This document shows positions 1 through 6,330 of a DNA stretch of 16,014 nucleotides, in pieces. The DNA comes from UASB124 sp964446935 (GTDB taxonomy: Bacteria; Babelota; Babeliae; Babelales; RVW-14), in NCBI GenBank assembly GCA_964446935.1, contig CAYUQI010000025.1, forward strand, positions 1 to 16,014, written 5' to 3'. Position numbers and translations under genes: made by a program. The number at the start of each line of letters is the position of its first letter. Positions within the stretch are counted from its first letter, which is position 1. Below the pieces are notes generated by a model. That model was not told the origin of the DNA and did not search any database. It worked only from the letters and a program-made list of their open reading frames with translations.

Positions 1-515
1 GCAATCTGAATGCTGCAGCTGTAAAACAAGATAACATGCCAACTGATTTTGTTACGCAACTACAATTCCTGTCAAATAATAGAGGTGGTGTCGCCATAGG
101 TAATGGTAATTCCTATGCAATGGCTGCCGGGGTTCCTTATCGTACTGATGTGACTACTGATTCAGTGTACCGTTTGGATGTTCCCGTTGCTGCAAATGCT
201 AATGGTGTCAATGCCGATGCTGTTAAACCAGTGGTTAAACCTAATACCTCTGGTGATCTTCTGGACTACAGCGATGTCAAACAAGGTGCTGATGTCGATG
301 GTACGTTTGCGTACAGCACACAACCAAAACATTTTGATAACGATGTGAATTTGGAAATCGATAAGATCAATTCATCAATGATTGGCAGCGCTGATGTGAC
401 AAGCTTGTTGGATGTTAACACTGATGACTACCAATGGGTTGCAGGTGTTATGCGTGAAGGTGCTTCAGGTGTTGTGATGGTTCCTGGTGAATGGGGTGTG
501 CGTGTTAATGGTTAG
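1..515 (+). CDS. C-terminal part of an unrecognised protein (5' end outside window)
   Basis: The reading frame is already open at base 3, and eleven codons precede the first ATG at 36, so this is the tail of a longer gene rather than a small complete one. About 170 residues are visible. They are rich in Asn, Asp, Val, Gly and Ala, with short alternating Val/Asp stretches. There are almost no Lys/Arg clusters, no Cys, no transmembrane helix and no motif I can name. The composition (small polar residues, predicted beta strands) would suit an exported or surface beta-rich protein. The last residues (EWGVRVNG) are not a typical outer-membrane beta-signal. The gene lies 104 bp upstream of the barrel-like gene on the same strand and could be transcribed with it. 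The coding status is solid; the function is unknown. Confidence 0.75.
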   Translation, partial: NLNAAAVKQDNMPTDFVTQLQFLSNNRGGVAIGNGNSYAMAAGVPYRTDVTTDSVYRLDVPVAANANGVNADAVKPVVKPNTSGDLLDYSDVKQGADVDGTFAYSTQPKHFDNDVNLEIDKINSSMIGSADVTSLLDVNTDDYQWVAGVMREGASGVVMVPGEWGVRVNG

Positions 516-553
516 GGAGCTTCGCCCTCTAGAACCCCATCCTTAAAGGTTTA

Positions 554-590
554 TATATGTGGCCAGGGGAAAATCTCTTGGCCACATATA
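554..590. repeat. 12-bp stem hairpin in the intergenic leader
   Basis: Arms TATATGTGGCCA (554-565) and TGGCCACATATA (579-590) are perfectly complementary and enclose a 13-nt loop. Neither strand has a U-run after the stem, so it is not a classical intrinsic terminator. It sits between the stop at 515 and the ribosome binding site at 608-616. It could act as an mRNA processing or stability element or as a weak terminator. Confidence 0.6.
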
Positions 591-619
591 AAGAGAAAGG
601 GTGTAGCAAGGAAAGGTTT

Positions 620-1948
620 ATGATGAAAACAAAAACAATAAAAAAGTTATTAGTAGGCGTTAGCTTACTGGTGTTGGCAGAGGCAAGCGCTTTTGCTCCA
701 ACCAACTTCTTCCCCCCATACGATCCTGCATTGCGATTACCACCAGCTTCTGACAAGGATCCATTCCGCATTGGCCTCAATATTGAGTGGGGCGAGACGC
801 ACAACTGCCGCAACTGGGATGGTGACAAACATAATGTTTTGCAGATTCACAATGATTCAGAATCTTCTATTGCAGCGTTGTACAATCCAACAACTGCAGT
901 TGCAACTGCAGACTTTTTGAATCTGAACAGATTACTTCGTATTGCTGGCGGTGCATGGAGACCGGGTGGCGTTGGTGGAGGCGGTGCATTTGATGATGGT
1001 GTTCGTGGACACATCCGTTGGACAGGTCATTTTGAACAAGTCGATTTTACACCACACCTTCGTTATGAATTTCCATTTAATTTTGCAGGGCATCTTGCTA
1101 TTAGTGCCATGTTGCCTATCAGACATGCTGAGATTGATGATACTCATTATGAAGATCTGACCGGTGGTGATCTGGCTGTTGTTCCAGCGCATGATTTAGT
1201 TGTTCAACAACAAATGACGAATGATATTCGAGCCTTTGCTAAAAAATATGGCAACCTTGACTTGACCGACTGGGATAAAACGGACATTGGTGATTTGACA
1301 GTTATGCTTGATTGGTTCAAGGATTTTGAACAGAACAAAGAGGCTCTCAAGAACGTTGAATTGCATGCAAAGCTTGGCGTTTCGTTTCCAACTGGCCTTG
1401 AAAAGGATGAAGATAAAGCCTTTAGCTTAGCATTTGGTAATGATGGTGCCTGGGGTTTGCCATTTGGTATCGGACTTGATCTGGACTTTAAATATCACAT
1501 TGCATTAGGCGTCGAGGCAGACTTTGAAGTGATCTTTGATCATACGAAGACACGCCGCATGAAGACCGAAATCCATCAAACTGATTTCTTGTTGCTTAAT
1601 AAGGGTCGTGCAAGCATGGATTATGGTTTCTTGTGGAAGTTTTATGTGTATCTGCAAGCGTTCCACTTCTGGAAAGGTCTATCGCTCAAATTTGCGTATG
1701 AGTATGCCAAGCATGATAGCGATAGCCTGACCCCAAAGGATAATCAATTTAATTCAATGATTGCTAATACGGCACGTTCGCTTGATGAGTGGTATTCACA
1801 CAATTTGATCTTTAGTATGAACTACGATTTCTTCAAAGAGATCAAATGCTGCAAACCACAGATCCATTTCTTCTTCAAGCTTCCTGTGGGTGGCAAGCGT
1901 ATTATCTACCCATGGACGTTGGGTGGACAGCTGGCATTTAATTTCTAG
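620..1948 (+). CDS. Exported, predicted outer-membrane beta-barrel protein
   Basis: I place the start at 620, not at an earlier in-frame ATG at 557: 557 lies inside the hairpin, while 620 follows a strong Shine-Dalgarno (AAGGAAAGG, 608-616) and opens a classic signal peptide. The signal has Lys-rich residues 1-9, a hydrophobic core LLVGVSLLVLA, and cleavage near residues 24-26 (ASA/AFA). The mature part, about 416 residues, has many short amphipathic stretches rich in Phe, Tyr and Trp (for example FRIGLNIEW, LKFAYEYA, HNLIFSMNYDF) separated by polar loops. It ends in LGGQLAFNF; a C-terminal Phe is the usual BAM-recognition signal of outer-membrane barrels. I recognise no specific family or substrate. 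A porin or surface protein of an intracellular lineage is likely by inference. Its 3' end shares a terminator with the convergent phospholipase gene. Confidence 0.8.
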   Translation: MMKTKTIKKLLVGVSLLVLAEASAFAPTNFFPPYDPALRLPPASDKDPFRIGLNIEWGETHNCRNWDGDKHNVLQIHNDSESSIAALYNPTTAVATADFLNLNRLLRIAGGAWRPGGVGGGGAFDDGVRGHIRWTGHFEQVDFTPHLRYEFPFNFAGHLAISAMLPIRHAEIDDTHYEDLTGGDLAVVPAHDLVVQQQMTNDIRAFAKKYGNLDLTDWDKTDIGDLTVMLDWFKDFEQNKEALKNVELHAKLGVSFPTGLEKDEDKAFSLAFGNDGAWGLPFGIGLDLDFKYHIALGVEADFEVIFDHTKTRRMKTEIHQTDFLLLNKGRASMDYGFLWKFYVYLQAFHFWKGLSLKFAYEYAKHDSDSLTPKDNQFNSMIANTARSLDEWYSHNLIFSMNYDFFKEIKCCKPQIHFFFKLPVGGKRIIYPWTLGGQLAFNF

Positions 1949-1965
1949 CTTTTTAAACCTAAATA

Positions 1966-2010
1966 AAAAGAAGTCCGCCCGGATTATTGTCCGAGCGGGC
2001 TTCTTTTTTT
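1966..2010. terminator. Bidirectional intrinsic terminator between convergent genes
   Basis: Arms 1970-1983 and 1990-2003 form a GC-rich 14-bp stem with one G-U pair and one mismatch, around a 6-nt loop. The stem is extended by an A-run (1966-1969) facing a T-run (2004-2010). The plus strand has seven T after the stem and the minus strand has five, so it can end transcripts from both sides. The T-run reaches into the stop codon (2009-2011) of the minus-strand gene. Confidence 0.9.
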
Positions 2011-4003
2011 ATGCCATTTTTGCACGATTCTTGCTTGAGATCGCTTCTTTTATGGTGTTAATAATTACGTTCTTTTGTTCTATGAGTGTGAACTCTGGTA
2101 ATCCAATGAGTTCTTCAAATTGTTTGCCAGAGTATGCAAAATTTGCCGACGAGCAATATCCCAAACTTGTTTCCTTTTCAGGATCAAATGTTTGTGAATA
2201 ACTTTCATTTTTGATCAATGGTACGTAAATGATGGTAGGAACGGAAGGATCATTTTCGTCTTTAAACACGCTTATGAGATTTTTGGCTACGTTTGTGTAA
2301 TCAATTTTAGGGAATTTTAGGTTGTATTTTTTAGCGTATGCTTCTGCTTTTTTTAGTGTGTTGGATTTTTTTACACCCTCCGAAAAATCCATTGCTAAAA
2401 TTATATCGATCTTTCGTTCTTTTCTTAAGACAGGAGGGAATGGTAAGTTTCCATCAACCCCAGCATCTACAAACGTAAGTCTTTTTACATTTTTATTAGG
2501 ACAGTTATCAAGTCCATACGTTGGATTATAAATGAGAAGAGGTGAAAGTCTGATGGTTCCCCAATCCGGTTGTGATGTAATAAAATCTACCAAATCATAA
2601 AAATCTTTTGCGGTTGATTTTTTAAGGGCCTCACTAATTTCTTCAAAGCTTGCTGCGAAAGAAGCCCCACAAATTCCCATGCAGTAACCTAAACTATGTT
2701 CTGGAGCAAAATTTTCAGATTTTCCATTGACAAATTTTCTTCCAAATGCCCATGTTGGGACATATGCATTATATTTGATACTTCCAATCTCATATGGGGT
2801 CATTTCAAACCAGTTATAATCGGTTGTTGCGTCTACCGCTGTATAAATCATGAGAGGATTTTTGCCATGAGCGCAGTGTTCTGAGGTTTTCGATAAATAA
2901 ATTTTGTATGGATTTTTTGCCAAGTCACTGAGTAGTCTGGTTGCCAATGAAGCTCCAAAGAAATCTATTAATGAAATTTTTTGTTTAAAAGCCATTTTGG
3001 TCAGTAAAAGTTTGGAAGTTTTTTTGATGTTGAGTGGTGTTATGATAAGTGACATTTTTACATTTTTTTTGAGTTGTTCTCTATAGTCTAAGAGAGAAGC
3101 CTCGCTGCATGTCCACGGGGCTATCCAACAAGAACCTGATAGGGTACAAATATGTGTTACACAATCAAGGAGTCCCATTTTTTCTAATGCAATGAGTGAT
3201 CCAACTTCTGCTATCATTGCTCTATAGCTACCACCACTGAAGCAAACAGCGATATTTGGAACTTCCTCTGGTAATAGAGACGTCTCCATAATCTCTTCTA
3301 ATGCCTTTTGAGTAATATCTCTCCGCTGTTCTAGGAAAATCTTTTCTGATTCGGAGATATCTTCTTGTACGCGAACGGTTGCTTCTGTGTTGGAATATTC
3401 ATGAACGGAAACTTTTTTGAGTAATGCTTTAAGTATTTTATTTTTTATTGTGGTAACAAAATTTGCAATTGGTTTTATGATGTTCCATTCAAATTGGTTG
3501 GAACAATGGAGTACGTTATCTTTGGACGTTATATAAAACTTAGTTCCATTGATATATCGAAGTGATTTGTGGGCAGCTAAATGGTATTCATCTTTCTCAA
3601 ATGTTGGTTTTAATGATGCTTCGTCTTTTGCGAAAAGCAATCTTCTTCCATAAAACATTTGACCTTCGGGCCTTTCAAAAGTAGTAAACGATTGCGCTGG
3701 AATTTTTTGTATTTCACTTATTATTGTGCAGTCAAAAGGGAGAGTTCTTTTTAAATAGGTTGCAGCGTAAATGTCTGTATCACTTTTATTTTTTACAATG
3801 AGTAAATTTGTATCATGAGTAAATTTTTTTTCTAGGGAGTTATTGGCGTGTGCGGTCAGTGGTAATACTAATGCGCTGAACAGATACATGCTGAAAATTA
3901 TTTGTCGTGGGCTTGTACATCTTCGAAATGTTCCCCAAAATGTCTGGTGGGGTTGTAGATGCGTTTGTATTACATAGTTTTTACTGAACAATTGTGTAAA
4001 CAT
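2009..4003 (-). CDS. Secreted cytosolic-PLA2-like phospholipase (PLA2_B family)
   Basis: A 664-residue protein with the catalytic signature of eukaryotic group IV cytosolic phospholipase A2/lysophospholipase, enzymes that release fatty acids from glycerophospholipids. SGGSYRAM (256-263) matches the SGGG(F/Y)RAM block carrying the essential Arg (here R261). TLSGSCW (287-293) matches GLSGSTW with nucleophile S289. PYEIG (403-407) and MGICGASFA (442-450) follow in family order. FVDAGVDGNLPFPPVLR (511-527) holds the catalytic Asp, D513, followed by IDIILAMDFS. There is no recognisable C2 domain; residues 54-245 are unassigned. The start at 4003 follows AAGGAAAGG with 6 nt spacing. The N-terminus is a long, Sec-like leader (hydrophobic residues 35-50, AHA cleavage near 53), so the enzyme is probably exported. 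This fold is mainly eukaryotic, so transfer from a host is a reasonable inference. Role: probably attack on or remodelling of host membranes. Confidence 0.88.
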   Translation of the reverse strand: MFTQLFSKNYVIQTHLQPHQTFWGTFRRCTSPRQIIFSMYLFSALVLPLTAHANNSLEKKFTHDTNLLIVKNKSDTDIYAATYLKRTLPFDCTIISEIQKIPAQSFTTFERPEGQMFYGRRLLFAKDEASLKPTFEKDEYHLAAHKSLRYINGTKFYITSKDNVLHCSNQFEWNIIKPIANFVTTIKNKILKALLKKVSVHEYSNTEATVRVQEDISESEKIFLEQRRDITQKALEEIMETSLLPEEVPNIAVCFSGGSYRAMIAEVGSLIALEKMGLLDCVTHICTLSGSCWIAPWTCSEASLLDYREQLKKNVKMSLIITPLNIKKTSKLLLTKMAFKQKISLIDFFGASLATRLLSDLAKNPYKIYLSKTSEHCAHGKNPLMIYTAVDATTDYNWFEMTPYEIGSIKYNAYVPTWAFGRKFVNGKSENFAPEHSLGYCMGICGASFAASFEEISEALKKSTAKDFYDLVDFITSQPDWGTIRLSPLLIYNPTYGLDNCPNKNVKRLTFVDAGVDGNLPFPPVLRKERKIDIILAMDFSEGVKKSNTLKKAEAYAKKYNLKFPKIDYTNVAKNLISVFKDENDPSVPTIIYVPLIKNESYSQTFDPEKETSLGYCSSANFAYSGKQFEELIGLPEFTLIEQKNVIINTIKEAISSKNRAKMA

Positions 4004-4069
4004 GAAAAGCCTTTCCTTTTAGGATCAACCATATCAGAATGGGGATTTTTTCAAACTAAATTTTTTAGG

Positions 4070-4096
4070 CGTATAACCTCAGAGCCAGCTTTTCAA
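4070..4096 (-). promoter_or_regulatory. Candidate promoter of the phospholipase gene
   Basis: Read on the minus strand, TTGAAA (4091-4096) is followed after 15 nt by TATACG (4070-4075), about 65 bp upstream of the start. The spacer is short and the -10 is weak, so this is only a possibility. Confidence 0.25.
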
Positions 4097-4116
4097 GTAG
4101 AAATGGGAGAGTTTTT

Positions 4117-4144
4117 TTGACTCTTTCTTTCTCCCTGCTATTCT
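4117..4144 (+). promoter_or_regulatory. Candidate promoter of the class A PBP gene
   Basis: TTGACT (4117-4122) and TATTCT (4139-4144) are separated by 16 nt. This is a fair sigma70-type match, and it lies 80 bp upstream of the start at 4224. The predicted leader contains the REP-like palindrome at 4173-4194. Confidence 0.4.
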
Positions 4145-4172
4145 GTTGATCCCAAGCGTGAATTAATGGCCT

Positions 4173-4194
4173 ATGGTTCGAGATATTCGACCAT
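4173..4194. repeat. REP-like half unit, imperfect palindrome
   Basis: ATGGTTCGA (4173-4181) faces TCGACCAT (4187-4194), with one bulged T. The left arm is the same ATGGTTCGAGA seen at 6118-6128 and, inverted, at 6305-6315. It is therefore a third, shortened copy of the repeat family found between the PBP gene and alaS, here in the PBP leader. Confidence 0.6.
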
Positions 4195-4223
4195 GAGTAC
4201 TGTTAAAACCAAAGGCGACACAA

Positions 4224-6110
4224 ATGCTCAAACGAGTTCTTATTGCTGCGTTTTTTATTATCTTCAGTGCTATTGTTGGCGCTGGGGTGTTTCTTATGGA
4301 AAAAGACTGGGTTGATTTTTCTGCTCTTGATGCATACAAGACCGTGCGCCCATCCGTTATTCTCGATGATGAAGGAGCAGAACTCGCGCGTTTTGAATTG
4401 GATAAACGAGCGACTATTTCATATGACAAAATCCCCCTTGTTGTTATCAAAGCGTTTGTGGCGGCAGAAGATCATGGTTTTTTTGAACATTATGGTATTT
4501 CACTGCGCGGTATTCTTCGTTCTACGTTTGTTAATCTCTATCATTGGCGCAAGGTACAAGGTGCCAGTACCATTACGCAGCAGCTTGCGCGCGGGATGTT
4601 TTTATCCTACGAACGCACATGGTCTCGCAAGTTCCAGGAAGTATTGCTGGCGTTGCAACTTGAGCGACAGCTGTCAAAAGAACAAATTTTAGAATTGTAT
4701 TTAAATAATATGTACTTTGGTCGTGGAATTTATGGTGTTGAGGCTGCGGCAAAACGTTTTTGGAATATATCACTGGAAACGGTAACACTTGACCAGGCTG
4801 CTACGTTGGCTGCGGTGGCAAAGTCGGCACGTTTGTATTCGCCACTCAATGCTCCCGGGAATGCAAAACGTCGCCGTGATGTGGTTCTGCAGAGTATGTA
4901 TAACCTCGATTTGATTACCAAAGATGAGTATAAAAAAGCGATTGCACGGCGGTTGCAGATTCAAGATTTTGTTCCTGGTAATCCTATACGTTTATATTTG
5001 CAGGAGTGGATCAGGGTGTGGGCGGAGCAGCAATTTGGTAAGGAGGCGCTTTATACCAAGGGGCTGAGGATTAAAACTACTATCAATAAAGGCATGCAAG
5101 AAAAGGCTGAAGCGGCGTTTAGGAAAGTGATGACCGATTTACGTGTTATCAAAGGTCCTGCGTTGAATGGCGGTATGATCTCCATTGAACCAGAAAGTGG
5201 CCAGATTAAAGTGGTGGTTGGAGGCTATGATTTTAAGCAATCGCAGTTCAACCGCGTGTTTCAGGCTCGTCGGCAAATGGGGTCATCATTTAAACCGATT
5301 ATTTATGCTTTGGCCATGAAAGCTGGGATTGAGATGGATAGTGTGTTTGTTGACGAACCATATGAACTTACCCTACCTCGTGGTGATGTGTGGCGGCCAA
5401 CGAATTGGGATGATTCCTTTGATGGTCCGATGACGTTAGCTCGTGCTTTGACGTTGTCGAATAATATTATTACCATCAAGCTTTTTTTAAAGATTGGTGC
5501 GGAATATGTGATTCCATGGGCTCGTTTATTTGGGATCAATAATGTTTCGCCATATCCTTCTGCGGCGCTTGGGACTGCTGAAGTGACAGCAGAGGAAAAT
5601 GTGGCAGCGTTCAATGTGTTTGCCAACAATGGTATGTATGTTAAACCACAATTGATTGAGTGGGTTAAGGATGAAGCAGGTAATAAATTGTGGGAATGTG
5701 AGCCAGCAACGAGTGTTCGCGTAATTGATACTCGGTTAACATCGAAGATGGTTAATTTGTTGTCGTTACGTATGCTCATGGTGCAACGACGCGATGGAGT
5801 AGCCGGATGGTTTGATGCGGATGCTATTGGCAAGTCCGGTTCGACGAATGGATCGGCAACAAGTTGGTTTGTTGGTGCAACGCCATCGCTGACAACAGCG
5901 GTGTATGTTGGCAGGGATGATAATAAACCGATTGGCTTATTGTCCGGACGTACGGCGTATCCGCTGTGGCTGTCGTTTTATAAATCATTAAAATTCAATA
6001 AAAAACATTTTTACAGCGATCCAAATCTACAAGAATATGCTGTCAATTGGATCACCGGACAGCCATCATCCGATCGCGATAATCCTGACGTGGTTGTGTT
6101 GTTGAAGTGA
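4224..6110 (+). CDS. Bifunctional class A penicillin-binding protein (PBP1a type)
   Basis: Polymerises lipid II into glycan strands and cross-links the stem peptides, acting at the outer face of the inner membrane. Residues 5-25 form the single N-terminal transmembrane anchor. The glycosyltransferase domain (GT51) spans about 50-230: AEDHGFFEHYG (81-91) carries catalytic E82, GASTITQQLARG (113-124) is the second hallmark, and RKFQE (135-139) provides the second acidic residue. The transpeptidase domain spans about 310-590: GSSFKP (353-358) gives S354 and K357 of SxxK, SNN (412-414) is the SxN motif, and KSGSTNG (537-543) stands where KTG is usual. At 628 residues it is short for the class, with no C-terminal extension. 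The start has a weak AAAGG about 9 nt upstream. It is convergent with alaS across a repeat-filled spacer. The family assignment is secure; mrcA/ponA naming is not. Confidence 0.95.
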   Translation: MLKRVLIAAFFIIFSAIVGAGVFLMEKDWVDFSALDAYKTVRPSVILDDEGAELARFELDKRATISYDKIPLVVIKAFVAAEDHGFFEHYGISLRGILRSTFVNLYHWRKVQGASTITQQLARGMFLSYERTWSRKFQEVLLALQLERQLSKEQILELYLNNMYFGRGIYGVEAAAKRFWNISLETVTLDQAATLAAVAKSARLYSPLNAPGNAKRRRDVVLQSMYNLDLITKDEYKKAIARRLQIQDFVPGNPIRLYLQEWIRVWAEQQFGKEALYTKGLRIKTTINKGMQEKAEAAFRKVMTDLRVIKGPALNGGMISIEPESGQIKVVVGGYDFKQSQFNRVFQARRQMGSSFKPIIYALAMKAGIEMDSVFVDEPYELTLPRGDVWRPTNWDDSFDGPMTLARALTLSNNIITIKLFLKIGAEYVIPWARLFGINNVSPYPSAALGTAEVTAEENVAAFNVFANNGMYVKPQLIEWVKDEAGNKLWECEPATSVRVIDTRLTSKMVNLLSLRMLMVQRRDGVAGWFDADAIGKSGSTNGSATSWFVGATPSLTTAVYVGRDDNKPIGLLSGRTAYPLWLSFYKSLKFNKKHFYSDPNLQEYAVNWITGQPSSDRDNPDVVVLLK

Positions 6111-6116
6111 GGGGTT

Positions 6117-6165
6117 CATGGTTCGAGACACTAGGCCCAAGGCCTTGTTCCTCACCACGAACGGG
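6117..6165. repeat. REP-like unit, left copy
   Basis: The conserved ends CATGGTTCGAGAC (6117-6129) and CCTCACCACGAACGGG (6150-6165) flank a central 10-bp palindrome, CAAGGCCTTG (6138-6147). Both ends recur in exact reverse complement at 6270-6316. It starts 7 bp after the PBP stop codon. Confidence 0.85.
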
Positions 6166-6179
6166 ATCTATCAATTTTT

Positions 6180-6208
6180 AATCCTAGAAGCTTTAGCGAA
6201 GTAGGGTT
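6180..6208. repeat. Small hairpin between REP-like copies
   Basis: AATCCTA (6180-6186) pairs with TAGGGTT (6202-6208), including one G-U, and an inner GCT/AGC stem (6190-6192, 6195-6197) completes a stepped hairpin. It is probably a second repeat type; I cannot see another copy in the window. Confidence 0.45.
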
Positions 6209-6222
6209 GACTTTCGCGTGAT

Positions 6223-6244
6223 ACACCGGCTTTTAAGCCGGTGT
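6223..6244. repeat. Perfect GC-rich hairpin in the centre of the PBP-alaS spacer
   Basis: ACACCGGCTT (6223-6232) and AAGCCGGTGT (6235-6244) form a 10-bp perfect stem with a minimal loop. There is no T-run on the plus strand after it. It could still help to separate the two convergent transcripts. Confidence 0.7.
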
Positions 6245-6269
6245 GCGCTTCATATTAATTCTGATTAGG

Positions 6270-6316
6270 CCCGTTCGTGGTGAGGAGCGATACGTAGTAT
6301 CGCGTCTCGAACCATG
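6270..6316. repeat. REP-like unit, right copy (inverted)
   Basis: CCCGTTCGTGGTGAGG (6270-6285) and GTCTCGAACCATG (6304-6316) are exact reverse complements of the ends of the left copy. The middle is different: GCGATAC-GTA-GTATCGC (6287-6303) forms its own 7-bp stem. It ends 15 bp before the alaS stop. Confidence 0.85.
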
Positions 6317-6330
6317 CGGGCCGTTCATTT

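Noticed and set aside
557..619. In-frame upstream ATG for the barrel-like protein
   Set aside because: It lies inside the 554-590 hairpin, has no ribosome binding site and would put 21 polar residues before a clean signal peptide.
1890..2201. Open frame on the plus strand across the terminator
   Set aside because: It crosses a strong intrinsic terminator and is antisense to the end of the phospholipase gene.
2009..4003. Assignment as a classical patatin
   Set aside because: Patatins use GXSXG with DGG/DGA late in the domain; PYEIG, MGICGASFA and VDAG...PFPPVLR are specific to the cPLA2/PLA2_B family.
5303..5833. 176-codon open frame on the minus strand
   Set aside because: It lies entirely antisense to the PBP transpeptidase domain, with no ribosome binding site or recognisable product; the PBP motifs are certain.
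6117..6316. PBP-alaS spacer as an intrinsic terminator
   Set aside because: None of the stems is followed by a T-run on either strand; the conserved inverted ends fit REP-like repeats better.
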